Shown piece after piece: positions 40,310 to 47,492 of a DNA stretch of 64,000 nt. Every line of letters starts with the position of its first letter. Position 1 is the first letter of the stretch. Both the position numbers and the translations under genes were made by a program. The DNA is from a virus, in the IMG/VR virus record IMGVR_UViG_3300043449_001497, positions 1 to 64,000 of that record; one strand, given 5' to 3'. Below the pieces are notes generated by a model. The model saw only the letters and a list, made by a program, of their open reading frames with translations, ran no database searches and was not told the DNA's origin.

Positions 40310-40762
40310 TCAGTCCCCGCTATCGTGGGAGTCGAGGCGTCCGCAGTCAGGGCACTGCGCGGTGCGGTAGGTCGAGGAGTGCTCGGTCCACTGCATGTTG
40401 CGGTGCTCGCAGCGAGACACGTCGACGCGCCGGAACAGTGCGTGGCAGGGGCCGGGAGGGTCCATGACACCGGGGCGCGGCGTGCGCGCCGCCCAGCCGC
40501 CAAGGTCGCTGGTCCAGTACAGGGTCCAGAAACCCATGTCCCCGTTACCCCGGTGCTCGATGAGCATGGGCAGCTTGCCCTGGACGTACGCCAGGTCGGC
40601 GAGCTTGCCCGGCTTCGAGTCAGGACCGACCAACTCCCACTGCTGCGGGAAGATGCCCTGGCGGTTGCGGGGCTTGTCCAGTCCAGGAGGGCGGGTGCGG
40701 TCGACGAGCGCGGCGTCCACGTTGTCGGCGGCGGACGCGACGTGAGGGATGTAGATGGCCAT
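40310..40762 (-). CDS. Hypothetical protein with C-terminal Cys/His cluster
   Basis: A 150-residue protein starting MAIYIPHVASAADNVDAALV. The last 50 residues hold CHALFRRVDVSRCEHRN and CPDCGRLDSHDSGD, enough cysteines and histidines for one zinc site. The middle part has Trp-rich strands (GFWTLYWTSDLGGWAA). It lies in a tightly packed minus-strand operon. Function unknown. Confidence 0.55.
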   Translation of the reverse strand: MAIYIPHVASAADNVDAALVDRTRPPGLDKPRNRQGIFPQQWELVGPDSKPGKLADLAYVQGKLPMLIEHRGNGDMGFWTLYWTSDLGGWAARTPRPGVMDPPGPCHALFRRVDVSRCEHRNMQWTEHSSTYRTAQCPDCGRLDSHDSGD

Positions 40763-40763
40763 C

Positions 40764-41159
40764 TCAGGACTCCTTGATGTTGCGGGCGTCGTGACGGTCG
40801 AAGGCGGCGACGAACTCGGGCCAACGCTGGCTGCTGGGGTGGTAGCCCGTGTCGCAGCTATCGAGCTCCGACCACAGGTCCTGGGGGATGTCGGCGACCG
40901 CCAGCTCGATGCGACGGGCGAGGTCGCGAGCCTGGGCGGGCTTGCCGGAGTCGACACGCCACGCCTTGCCGCCGACCACGACGGCGACCACGACCTCACG
41001 GGCGTTGCCCGTGCCGCGGTGGAGCACGATGCGCCCCGACAGGTGAACCCAGCCGTTGAAGCTGGGCAGAGAGGTGAACGTCCACGCGGGGTAGACGAGC
41101 CGCCCACTGTACGCGAGCGAGGGGCGCGCGGACATGGGCGGGAGCTTGGTGTTGTACAT
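40764..41159 (-). CDS. Hypothetical protein
   Basis: A 131-residue protein with beta-rich first half (YSGRLVYPAWTFTSLPSFN; GRIVLHRGTGNAREVVVAVV) and a helical second half containing QDLWSELDSCDTGYHPSS. Its start overlaps the stop of the upstream gene by one base (TGATG). No family is recognised. Confidence 0.55.
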   Translation of the reverse strand: MYNTKLPPMSARPSLAYSGRLVYPAWTFTSLPSFNGWVHLSGRIVLHRGTGNAREVVVAVVVGGKAWRVDSGKPAQARDLARRIELAVADIPQDLWSELDSCDTGYHPSSQRWPEFVAAFDRHDARNIKES

Positions 41160-41554
41160 CAGGACTCCAGGTTGAGGCGCGCTTCGTCGAGGGCTTCGTC
41201 GCCGTCGTCGAACCAGCCAAGGTGGACGTGAGGGAAGCGGGGCTTGCCGCGCTTGAACATCTCCGCCCGTGGGATGAAGTTGTTGGAGCCGACCAGGGTC
41301 AGGCCGCGCAGCTTGGCGGCCCAACGCTGGCGCGTCTCGAGGTCGACCCCTTCCTCGAACTCGAGGACGGTGTCGAGCTTGTCGACGTAGGTGAGGACCG
41401 GAGGGGTCTCGAACAGACCTCCCGTGTTCGTCAGGACGAGCTTCACGTCGGGCGTCACGATGACGCGCTCGACGATGCGCGAAGGACGCACCGTCTCGTC
41501 CAGGAGGCGCGCGTGTTCGGTGACGTCGCACGTCACCATGTAGTAGCTGTTCAT
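41159..41554 (-). CDS. Hypothetical protein
   Basis: A 131-residue protein, MNSYYMVTCDVTEHARLLDE at the start, with alternating strands and helices and a conserved-looking LRGLTLVGSNNFIPRAEMFK. It is linked to its neighbours with a one-base spacing on each side. The alpha/beta pattern suggests a compact globular enzyme-like or binding fold, but no motif can be named. Confidence 0.55.
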   Translation of the reverse strand: MNSYYMVTCDVTEHARLLDETVRPSRIVERVIVTPDVKLVLTNTGGLFETPPVLTYVDKLDTVLEFEEGVDLETRQRWAAKLRGLTLVGSNNFIPRAEMFKRGKPRFPHVHLGWFDDGDEALDEARLNLES

Positions 41555-41555
41555 G

Positions 41556-41861
41556 TCAGGACTCCCACGGCCAGCCGTCGCGGTCGACGGGCTCGAGGCC
41601 AGCGGCGCGGGCCTGCTCGCGCGCCTCGAACTCGTCCTCGGTGTGCGACGGACTGTCTTCCACGTCGGCGTCACCGACGGCTGCGAGGGCGATGCGCTCG
41701 GCCACGATGTCGGCCGCCTTGTCGAACGCAGCAGCGTGGCCGCGGACGAAGTCGACGCCGACGCCAGCGCCGGGGCCTGACGACCATTCGGTGGCGAGGC
41801 GGCGTTGGTCCTCGGCGATCTTGCGGAACAGGGTTTCGAGGAAGGTGAGGTCGTCGTTCAT
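41556..41861 (-). CDS. Hypothetical acidic helical protein, first gene of its operon
   Basis: A 101-residue acidic protein. A helix with FLETLFRKIAEDQRRLATEW is followed by VDFVRGHAAAFDKAADIVAERI and an acidic C-terminus (EDSPSHTEDEFEAREQA). The RGHxxAF..A pattern is common in short phage helical proteins. It begins 28 bases after a predicted promoter -10 and leads the run of genes down to 39197. Confidence 0.55.
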   Translation of the reverse strand: MNDDLTFLETLFRKIAEDQRRLATEWSSGPGAGVGVDFVRGHAAAFDKAADIVAERIALAAVGDADVEDSPSHTEDEFEAREQARAAGLEPVDRDGWPWES

Positions 41862-41888
41862 GTTGTTGGTCCTCGGGGTGACGTGGCA

Positions 41889-41916
41889 GTCTTACCACGG
41901 TGGTTGACGGAGTCAA
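41889..41916 (-). promoter_or_regulatory. Promoter of the 41.9-39.2 kb minus-strand operon
   Basis: TTGACT (41911-41916), a 16-base spacer and TGGTAAGAC, an extended -10 with TAAGAC at 41889-41894. It precedes the gene starting at 41861. Confidence 0.45.
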
Positions 41917-41953
41917 GGGCAGCCCGACGGATTGTCGGCAGCCTGCGAAGAGA

Positions 41954-42019
41954 GCGGTCCCGCTGCAACCCGGAGTGGGGAGAAGCATGAAGAAGAGCCA
42001 CGCCAAGGAGCGGGACCGC
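41954..42019. repeat. 11-base perfect inverted repeat with 44-base spacer
   Basis: GCGGTCCCGCT (41954-41964) and AGCGGGACCGC (42009-42019) are perfect complements in the intergenic region between 41.9 and 42.07 kb. A small plus-strand frame (41988-42077) crosses it but has no convincing support. Confidence 0.5.
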
Positions 42020-42032
42020 CAAGGGAAAGGGG

Positions 42033-42056
42033 GCCAGCCCATTATCCGGGGCTGGC
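42033..42056 (-). terminator. Terminator after the 42073 gene
   Basis: On the minus strand an 8-base stem GCCAGCCC/GGGCTGGC with an 8-base loop is followed by CCCCCTTTCCC. It lies 16 bases past the stop of the 477-residue protein gene. Confidence 0.6.
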
Positions 42057-42072
42057 GGCGGAGCGCGACCGT

Positions 42073-43506
42073 CTAGTTGACGGCGCGGCTGGCGAGGACC
42101 GGGAGCAGCGCACCAGCGGCACGCTCGACGCGCCAACGCTGGATGTCGTCGAGCATGCCTTCGTGGGCAGCCCGCGTCACGGCGTTGAACACGTCGGCGA
42201 GCGTCTCGCCCTGCTCCGCATCGAAGCCGCGGAGGAGCGACTCGACCATGACGTCGCGAGCGATGTCGGCGTCAAGGTCACCCGACGAGACGAGCGCACG
42301 GAGCATGGCACGCGGGTCGGTGTACCGCTTGCCGCCGACCGTGACCTTGTTGATGGGCGTCTCACGGAGCACGCTCCAGGAGTCCAGGAAGAACTTGGCC
42401 GCGTCGCCGGACTGCACGACGAGGGTCTGCACATCCTGGCGGATGCGCTCGAGCCCCTGGGCGGTCAGGTCTTCCTTGCGGCTGCCCTTGTGGACACGCC
42501 GCATCGAGTCGCCGCCGAACGTGCCCGTCGTGCAGTTGATGCAGATGACACGGGTGAAGGACTGTCCGCCCATGTGCGAACCCAGCCCTGCGTCGTTCGT
42601 CTTTCCGGTGATACCTGACTCGAAGACGTCGCCAACCGACGGCCGGAAGGTTACAGGCGCATGCCACGACGCCCGAATGGTGACGTCGGTGGTCTCGCCG
42701 TTGTAGGCAATCGCTCCGCGGGGGTCCGGCAGACCCAAGCGGTCGAACGCCTCGACGTAGGTGCTCAACACCTTGTCGGCGTCCATCGGCATGTAGCTGG
42801 GGGACACGGCTGCGAACGCCTGCCACGTGCCGTTCAGCTGGCGGCACCGCAGCCGCAGGTTGCGCTCGTCGTCCCCGTAGAACTCATGCAGCCGGGAGAG
42901 CTGGGCGTTGACCACCTCAGCACGGTCGTCGGCGTGGAGCAGCGACAGGAACTGCCAAGCTCCGGGGAACGCCTTGGGGAAGCGGGAGACGAGGCCCTTG
43001 AGGGCGTTCGGCTCCAGCCACAGTGCGCCACTGCCACGGCTCAGGGTGCCGTCAGGCAGAAGGCGGAGAGCCTTCGCGTCGCCGACCTGCGCGTCGGTGC
43101 GCTGCTCTGCGCGGATGGTACGGACCACCTCGCGCGCGGCCTCGCGGAAGGAGGGGAGCTCGTCGTGCCGCTTGGCGAGCGAGCCGAACTTGGCCCGCCC
43201 TTCAGGCAGCATCTCCGTGCCCGCCGCGAACCAGGGAGGGGGAGCGGCGAAACCACGGGCAGCCAGGAATGCCTCGGCCGCCTTGATGCGACGCTCGGCT
43301 TCCGGGTCCATGTCCACCCCAGGACGAAGCTCGGGCTTCGCCACGGGAGCGGGAGCGGTGTCGACGGGAACGAGCGAACCCGTGAACCCAGCGGCAGCGT
43401 ACTGCCGCATGATGGACTCACGGTCGCCCTCGACAGGGTCCCCGTCGGTGCGCCGCCACAGAAGGCGAGCGGGGAGAGCGGGGGTGTTGTCGTTGTCGGT
43501 ATTCAT
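42073..43506 (-). CDS. DUF932-like phage protein
   Basis: A 477-residue protein with VSPSYMPMDADKVLSTYVEA and a central RVICINCTTGTFGGDSMRRV-type segment, which resemble DUF932 proteins of phages and plasmids. Similar proteins share an 'R-S-x-Y-x-P-M-x-N/D' start of a domain, a V-C-x-N motif and an R-x-H-x-G element (RRVHKGSR here). DUF932 genes often lie in early phage regions; the molecular role is unknown. A GAGGAAG ribosome-binding site precedes 43506. The N-terminal 150 residues (Pro/Ala-rich) are specific to this phage. Confidence 0.5.
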   Translation of the reverse strand: MNTDNDNTPALPARLLWRRTDGDPVEGDRESIMRQYAAAGFTGSLVPVDTAPAPVAKPELRPGVDMDPEAERRIKAAEAFLAARGFAAPPPWFAAGTEMLPEGRAKFGSLAKRHDELPSFREAAREVVRTIRAEQRTDAQVGDAKALRLLPDGTLSRGSGALWLEPNALKGLVSRFPKAFPGAWQFLSLLHADDRAEVVNAQLSRLHEFYGDDERNLRLRCRQLNGTWQAFAAVSPSYMPMDADKVLSTYVEAFDRLGLPDPRGAIAYNGETTDVTIRASWHAPVTFRPSVGDVFESGITGKTNDAGLGSHMGGQSFTRVICINCTTGTFGGDSMRRVHKGSRKEDLTAQGLERIRQDVQTLVVQSGDAAKFFLDSWSVLRETPINKVTVGGKRYTDPRAMLRALVSSGDLDADIARDVMVESLLRGFDAEQGETLADVFNAVTRAAHEGMLDDIQRWRVERAAGALLPVLASRAVN

Positions 43507-43539
43507 GTCTTCCTCTCGATGTTGACGGGTGACTCGGTA

Positions 43540-43554
43540 CTAGACCGACTCAGA
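43540..43554 (-). repeat. Intergenic CTAG-GACTCAGA motif, copy 1
   Basis: Plus-strand CTAGACCGACTCAGA, next to an imperfect stem-loop (about 43555-43580). Similar copies are at 44674-44688 and 45465-45479, always between a 3' hairpin of one gene and the ribosome-binding site of the next. Confidence 0.5.
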
Positions 43555-43587
43555 CGCACCGTCGTTGAACGATGCGCCTGCGGCGAG

Positions 43588-43848
43588 CTAGCGTTGGTTG
43601 AGGTTGGCCTCGTCGAGCTCGAAGGCTCGAACGAGGGCGGCGGCTACAAGGTCCGCCTGCAAGTTGCGGAGGTCTGCTGCCTGCGTGTCGCGGGAGCTGA
43701 AGTAGACAGCCTGCCCGTCCATGACGACGGTGTGGAAGTCCACGTCGAGGGCTTCCAGCGCACGCCACACGGCAGTCCGCTGGATGTGCGTGAGGTTGTC
43801 GAACACGATCACGGTGTCGCCCGTGGGACCAGGAATGACTGCGGACAT
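43588..43848 (-). CDS. Hypothetical small protein
   Basis: An 86-residue protein reading MSAVIPGPTGDTVIVFDNLT. The rest is alpha/beta (VWRALEALDVDFHTVVMDGQ), ending in an acidic helix. The start lies ten bases after the stop of the upstream gene. No family is recognised; the fold could resemble small ferredoxin-like RNA- or protein-binding units. Confidence 0.55.
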   Translation of the reverse strand: MSAVIPGPTGDTVIVFDNLTHIQRTAVWRALEALDVDFHTVVMDGQAVYFSSRDTQAADLRNLQADLVAAALVRAFELDEANLNQR

Positions 43849-43858
43849 GGTGTGCCTC

Positions 43859-44161
43859 TCAGTAGATGGTGATGCGGGCGTCCCGCAGCTTGAACCGGAC
43901 GGGCTCACCCTTGAAGTCGGTGACCCAGCTTTCCTCTTCGTAGCGGTGGCCCGTGACGTAGACCGGGAAGTCGTTGTACGGGTCGTCGGGGCACTCGAAG
44001 CCAGCGATGATGGCGTCCCCGGTGAAGTCGACGCTCTCGACGTGGACGGTCCACCCGACGAGCCGGGAGAGCGTCGCACGCACGGTGTCGAGGTCGGGCC
44101 CGTCGACGGCGAACCCAAGGTTGAACCCGAACCAGCGGGCGGGCGCGGTGTTGTCGGTCAT
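43859..44161 (-). CDS. Hypothetical protein
   Basis: A 100-residue protein with an aromatic start (PARWFGFNLGFAVDGPDLD) and alternating strands and helices. The C-terminus has WVTDFKGEPVRFKLRDARI. A strong AGGAGG ribosome-binding site lies inside the upstream gene end. A promoter-like sequence (44197-44225) lies inside the end of that gene and could drive this gene and the next independently. Confidence 0.55.
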   Translation of the reverse strand: MTDNTAPARWFGFNLGFAVDGPDLDTVRATLSRLVGWTVHVESVDFTGDAIIAGFECPDDPYNDFPVYVTGHRYEEESWVTDFKGEPVRFKLRDARITIY

Positions 44162-44376
44162 GCTTGCCTCCTAGCTGGCTGGCTGCCAGCCATGTTGATG
44201 TAGTCTGAGGTTGACACGGTGTCAAGACCCTGCGCGTCGAGGTTCCGGGCAGCCTGGTACATGATGGCTGCGTGCGGGTTCCCCAACAGGTCGACGACGA
44301 GGACGAAGTCCACGTCGCGGATGGTCATGCCCCGGCACTGCTCGAAGATGCGTTCCAGCGCGTCCTCGTAGGTCAT
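44158..44376 (-). CDS. Small hypothetical protein
   Basis: A 72-residue protein: MTYEDALERIFEQCRGMTIR then a strand VDFVLVVDLLGNPHAAIM and an amphipathic end. It overlaps both neighbours by four bases. The Ser/Ala-rich tail codons overlap the internal promoter candidate. No function known. Confidence 0.55.
   Translation of the reverse strand: MTYEDALERIFEQCRGMTIRDVDFVLVVDLLGNPHAAIMYQAARNLDAQGLDTVSTSDYINMAGSQPARRQA
44197..44225 (-). promoter_or_regulatory. Internal promoter with palindromic -35
   Basis: TTGACA (44220-44225), a 17-base spacer and TACATC (44197-44202) on the minus strand. The -35 lies within the palindrome TTGACACGGTGTCAA (44211-44225). It is inside the coding region of the 44158 gene, which lowers confidence. 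Confidence 0.4.
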
Positions 44377-44657
44377 GCCACACCCCCACGCATCACTGCG
44401 ACGAGGTCGAGGGTCGCGGGGTCCGCTGCCAGCGCGGCGAGCCGCTTGGCGTTGAACCGGGTCGCCTTCTCGAGGCTCTTCCACTCTGCTGCCCCCAAGG
44501 GGTAGCCTCGCACGCCGCCGCCAAGGTCGCGGTACGGGGCCACGAACACCGCGTACACACCGTGACGGTAGGTCAGGTAGGCGTGGACGTGAGTCGTGTC
44601 GTGCTGGTCGTTGACCTGCTCTTCGTCGAGCAGGTTGATGGATCGATTGTCGTTCAT
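44373..44657 (-). CDS. Hypothetical small protein
   Basis: A 94-residue protein: MNDNRSINLLDEEQVNDQHD, then a beta-like HVHAYLTYRHGVYAVFVAPY and a helical basic C-terminus (EWKSLEKATRFNAKRLAAL). A GGAGG ribosome-binding site follows the CTAG motif. A His-rich strand could bind a metal, but this is weak evidence. Confidence 0.55.
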   Translation of the reverse strand: MNDNRSINLLDEEQVNDQHDTTHVHAYLTYRHGVYAVFVAPYRDLGGGVRGYPLGAAEWKSLEKATRFNAKRLAALAADPATLDLVAVMRGGVA

Positions 44658-44673
44658 ACTTGCCTCCTTCGGT

Positions 44674-44688
44674 CTAGACCGACTCTGA
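44674..44688 (-). repeat. Intergenic CTAG-GACTCTGA motif, copy 2
   Basis: Plus-strand CTAGACCGACTCTGA, directly beside the hairpin at 44689-44717. Confidence 0.5.
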
Positions 44689-44717
44689 TGCCGCGAGAGA
44701 GGCTGTCCCTCGCGGCA
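44689..44717 (-). terminator. Terminator or attenuator hairpin after the 44729 gene
   Basis: A perfect 9-base stem (44689-44697 with 44709-44717) and an 11-base loop lie just after the stop of the 44729 gene. There is no U-tract, so processing or attenuation is as likely as termination. Confidence 0.55.
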
Positions 44718-44728
44718 CCAGCGGCGAA

Positions 44729-44932
44729 CTAGCCCAGCACGTCGCGGAGGATGGGGTCTTCCTCCGCGCGGCGGTTGCTCTCAGTGTCGAGGTCGCGGGC
44801 TGCCTGAAGCAACCGCGCGAGGTTCCCATCCATGCCCGCCTCGTCGGCGAGGTCGGGGTCCACCTTGTGGAAGGTGGAGTAGCTGGCGGCGCGCTCCACG
44901 ATGCGCCCCAGCGTCTTCAGGTGTCGGCTCAT
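44729..44932 (-). CDS. Small hypothetical protein
   Basis: A 67-residue helical protein (MSRHLKTLGRIVERAASYST...). It contains a Leu-rich helix NLARLLQAARDLDTESNRR and an acidic end. It overlaps the preceding gene by four bases, so it is probably translated with it. No similarity is recognised. Confidence 0.5.
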   Translation of the reverse strand: MSRHLKTLGRIVERAASYSTFHKVDPDLADEAGMDGNLARLLQAARDLDTESNRRAEEDPILRDVLG

Positions 44933-45300
44933 GCTGCACCTCCCGGAAGGGCGGCGACAATCGCACGAACCGCGGCGACGACTACGGGGACGTCGTCGTG
45001 AACGTCGGCACGAAGCTCGCCTAGGCTCACGGCGTGGAGCGGGTCGAACCACAGTCGGCGCTCCCCGTTGTAGGGGTCCAGCTCCAGCTTGCGGTCGAGG
45101 ACGAGGTCCACGACTACGGGACTCTCGTCGAGCTCTGCGCCGGACCCACGGGGCCACACGCGAAGCTCCCAGCCCTCGTCCCCGTAGACGGAGACGACGC
45201 CGTCGGAGTCGTCGCTTGCGTCGATGCCCGCTGCGTTGAGGGCGTGGGCGATGACCTCACCCGCTGCCAAGATGGCGGCGTCCAAGTCTTCCGCGCTCAC
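44929..45300 (-). CDS. Hypothetical protein
   Basis: A 123-residue protein from GTG 45300 that overlaps the stop of the small membrane protein upstream. The N-terminal helix DLDAAILAAGEVIAHALNA is followed by acidic beta strands (DDSDGVVSVYGDEGWELRV; SPVVVDLVLDRKLELDPY) and a hydrophobic helix near the end (VPVVVAAVRAIVAALPG). A longer open frame to 45393 exists but the GTG overlap is better supported. Unknown function. Confidence 0.55.
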   Translation of the reverse strand: MSAEDLDAAILAAGEVIAHALNAAGIDASDDSDGVVSVYGDEGWELRVWPRGSGAELDESPVVVDLVLDRKLELDPYNGERRLWFDPLHAVSLGELRADVHDDVPVVVAAVRAIVAALPGGAA

Positions 45301-45440
45301 GGGGTCACCCCCACCAGCGTCCAATCGAGAGCCAGGAGGAAGAGACCCCCCGCCACGATGAACACCCAGGCTACCACCTCGACGAGAGGCCAATCGATGG
45401 GGGACGGCCGCCCCATCCGGGTTACTCTGTACTTTGCCAT
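45297..45440 (-). CDS. 47-residue membrane protein
   Basis: The frame encodes MAKYRVTRMGRPSPIDWPLV, then the membrane helix EVVAWVFIVAGGLFLLALDW and a short polar end. The ATG at 45440 has a strong GGAGG ribosome-binding site, and the stop overlaps the next start in a GTGA junction. It is real by these two criteria although short. The basic N-terminus should stay in the cytoplasm. Confidence 0.6.
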   Translation of the reverse strand: MAKYRVTRMGRPSPIDWPLVEVVAWVFIVAGGLFLLALDWTLVGVTP

Positions 45441-45464
45441 GTTGTCCTCCGGGTTGTTGATGTT

Positions 45465-45479
45465 CTAGGTCGACTCAGA
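45465..45479 (-). repeat. Intergenic CTAG-GACTCAGA motif, copy 3
   Basis: Plus-strand CTAGGTCGACTCAGA, directly beside the hairpin at 45481-45507. Confidence 0.5.
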
Positions 45480-45480
45480 T

Positions 45481-45507
45481 GCAGCGAGAGGTGTTGCCCC
45501 TCGCTGC
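45481..45507 (-). terminator. Terminator or attenuator hairpin after the 45520 gene
   Basis: Perfect 8-base arms GCAGCGAG and CTCGCTGC with an 11-base loop follow the stop of the 45520 gene. No U-tract is present. Confidence 0.55.
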
Positions 45508-45519
45508 ACCTGCGGCGGT

Positions 45520-45825
45520 CTAGTACAGTCCAGCCTCTGCCAGCTTGGCAGCCAGCTTCTCGAGCCGCTCCATGGTGCGGACCGGGATGGGCCGCTCCCA
45601 AGGGTCGCTAAACGTGCCCTCGTTCAGGGCGAGCGTGAGGCTCGCGCTGAAGCAGTGCACCTCGCTTCCGTCGCGCAGGTCTGCGCTCACGAACCAATCC
45701 TGTCGCCAGCCGGGCTGGCCCTCAGGACCCACGTCTCGACCGTCGGGCAGGGGCCCGTCGGGCTCGACGTTGTACACCCCGATGCGATGCACCTTGACCA
45801 GCGGGTGCGGATGCTCGCCCGTCAT
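45520..45825 (-). CDS. Hypothetical protein
   Basis: A 101-residue protein with a Pro/Gly-rich middle (NVEPDGPLPDGRDVGPEGQP) flanked by strands, and a helical C-terminus (TMERLEKLAAKLAEAGLY). The start overlaps the stop of the upstream gene. No function can be proposed. Confidence 0.5.
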   Translation of the reverse strand: MTGEHPHPLVKVHRIGVYNVEPDGPLPDGRDVGPEGQPGWRQDWFVSADLRDGSEVHCFSASLTLALNEGTFSDPWERPIPVRTMERLEKLAAKLAEAGLY

Positions 45826-46058
45826 GCGACCACCACGACGGACTCGCCGTCCACGGTGTAGTCGCCCGCCGCCAGCTTCCTCACTGCCTTCTCAGGCAGC
45901 GAGGGAAACATGGCGAGGATGAAGTGCCGCTTCGCTCCAAGGTCGGAGCGCGCGCCCTTCACGTCACTGCGGCGCAGATGCCGGACCCAACTGACCACAC
46001 CCGGAGTGTAAACCATCGGGTTGCTGGCCAGCGTGTAGGTCGTCTTCTCGCTCTTCAT
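45822..46058 (-). CDS. Small basic hypothetical protein
   Basis: A 78-residue basic protein starting MKSEKTTYTLASNPMVYTPG, followed by VVSWVRHLRRSDVKGARSDL and a C-terminal beta pair (DYTVDGESVVVVA). The basic central helix could bind nucleic acid; no known motif. It begins seven bases after the previous stop. Confidence 0.55.
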   Translation of the reverse strand: MKSEKTTYTLASNPMVYTPGVVSWVRHLRRSDVKGARSDLGAKRHFILAMFPSLPEKAVRKLAAGDYTVDGESVVVVA

Positions 46059-46065
46059 GTGAACC

Positions 46066-46287
46066 TCAGTCGTTGAAGGTGGTGAGCTTGGCGGCGCGCT
46101 CTTCAGCTTCCGCCACCTGTGCGGACGTGAGCGTCTCCCGGATGTCGCATGCGAGCATCCCGAAGCAGCACCACTCCTCGATGCTCTCGAACTGCTTCTC
46201 CGCGCAGATGTTCGCGGTGAGCACCTCCTGAGCGATGCGGACGAGCCGCTCGTACAGGTCACGGTTCACGGTGATTGTGTCTTCCAT
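46066..46287 (-). CDS. Small hypothetical protein with Cys-rich helix
   Basis: A 73-residue protein: MEDTITVNRDLYERLVRIAQ then NICAEKQFESIEEWCCFGML. The N-terminal 'T-V-x-R-x-L-Y-E-R-L' resembles short ribbon-helix-helix or helical phage proteins. The WCCFGML segment with three cysteines is unusual. A strong GGAGG precedes 46287. Confidence 0.55.
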   Translation of the reverse strand: MEDTITVNRDLYERLVRIAQEVLTANICAEKQFESIEEWCCFGMLACDIRETLTSAQVAEAEERAAKLTTFND

Positions 46288-46405
46288 GCTTGTCCTCCAG
46301 CGGGGCAGCGTTCCGTTCGCCCCTGTGCCCATCCATGCAGGACACGACGTCCCAAGCGCGCTGCGCGCCGGGATGGGGGCCACTCAGGGCTGGCCGCTTC
46401 ACCCA

Positions 46406-46423
46406 GGGGGAGACGGCTCCCCC
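46406..46423 (-). terminator. Terminator after the 46426 gene
   Basis: The stem GGGGGA/TCCCCC with a 6-base loop begins just after the stop codon. The U-tract is missing, so strength is uncertain. Confidence 0.45.
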
Positions 46424-46425
46424 GT

Positions 46426-47028
46426 TCACTCGTCGTGCGCCGCCTTGAGAATGCCGCGCACCCTGTCCACGACCTCGCTCAGGGGGAGGTCGAGGGCCAA
46501 CTCGTCGACGTACTCGTACGCTCCGCCATCGTACCGCAGGGTCACGATGTCAGCGGTGAGCGCGTTGCGCTCGTCGAGGTCGATGCTCACCCGCAGTTCG
46601 CAGGTCTCGAACCCCCACAGGACGCGCACCCGACCGTCACCGTAGTGCGTGCAGGGGATGCCCGCACGCTGCATCTCCACGGCCAGCGTGGCACCCGCAC
46701 TGTGACAGAGCACGTCGTGCTTCTCCGCCTCGCTGATGGCCTCACGGAGGGCCGCGGCGGGCTCGAGTTCCGGGATGGGGAACTCACGCAGGTAGCGGGC
46801 GAGGAACACCTCGACCTCTTCCATCCAATCGTGCGTCTCGCCCCACTCGACGTCGGCGTACACCCGCTGGAAGGCGAGCGTGCACCCGACCACGTAGTCG
46901 GCGAACTCCACGACCGGGAGGTCGACGCCCGATGCGCTCAGCATCCCCCACAGTTCGCGGGAGAACGCCGCCGCCGTCGCGCCATCCACGGGACGCACCC
47001 ACGCCGGGGTGATGTCGTTCGTCTTCAT
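46426..47028 (-). CDS. Hypothetical acidic protein
   Basis: A 200-residue protein starting MKTNDITPAWVRPVDGATAA. Residues 50-110 are an acidic helix-rich region (VEWGETHDWMEEVEVFLARY). The C-terminal half is beta-rich with an acidic pattern (CELRVSIDLDERNALTADIV). Two cysteines are near GIPCTHYGDGRV. An AGGAGG-type ribosome-binding site and a promoter about 110 bases upstream support it. No family recognised. Confidence 0.6.
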   Translation of the reverse strand: MKTNDITPAWVRPVDGATAAAFSRELWGMLSASGVDLPVVEFADYVVGCTLAFQRVYADVEWGETHDWMEEVEVFLARYLREFPIPELEPAAALREAISEAEKHDVLCHSAGATLAVEMQRAGIPCTHYGDGRVRVLWGFETCELRVSIDLDERNALTADIVTLRYDGGAYEYVDELALDLPLSEVVDRVRGILKAAHDE

Positions 47029-47107
47029 GCTTGCCTCCGTGGCAGACTCTGAGCGCTCGCCGCCGGGCCTGCCAGCCGGACGGCACGCCGCACCACCGGG
47101 GTACAGG

Positions 47108-47137
47108 ATTGTACCACCGTGGCACGCAATGAAGCAA
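47108..47137 (-). promoter_or_regulatory. Promoter of the 46426 gene
   Basis: TTGCTT (47132-47137), an 18-base spacer and TACAAT (47108-47113) on the minus strand. Transcription would start near 47100. Confidence 0.5.
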
Positions 47138-47492
47138 ACATACCATGCACTCACGACGTTTCGCTTAGTCCCACCGAACCGGGCTTTCGCAGTCACGGCA
47201 CGGGTTTACGCGGCAACTAGGCGTATCGCACTGTCGCACATGGTAGACCCCCTTTACATGTAGATGCACTTACATGTAGGGGCTACACGAGGGAGATGCA
47301 GGTAGGGTATATGCACTAGGTGGATACAACCGTATGTCTCTCTATGCTCTCGTCATCGTTCAGCTTTCGCCGAACGGTGGGTCTAGCGATAGCTGGAGGC
47401 TATCGCAGAGGCGGGACCCATAGGCCCAGCCTATCGAACGGTCGACCCATACCGACCCACCGCGTGAACGGTGAGCCGGGATTGAACGGCCG
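47138..47492. other. 355-base non-coding region with repeats, candidate origin or control region
   Basis: No supported gene. It holds two direct copies of TTACATGTAG (47254-47263, 47270-47279, 16 bases apart) and a perfect 8-base hairpin GCGATAGC/GCTATCGC (47386-47406). A 6-base hairpin ATAGGC/GCCTAT lies at 47420-47434, and four GAACGG elements at 47372, 47436, 47466 and 47484. It is visibly more AT-rich than flanking genes. It could be a replication origin, a regulator-binding array or a structured RNA. Confidence 0.5.

Noticed and set aside
41988-42077. 29-residue plus-strand frame with ATG and purine-rich upstream sequence
   Set aside because: It crosses a terminator hairpin and an inverted repeat that explain the sequence better, and lies in a minus-strand region.
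42661-43872. 403-residue plus-strand frame
   Set aside because: Antisense to the DUF932-like gene and its neighbour; no start signal or family.
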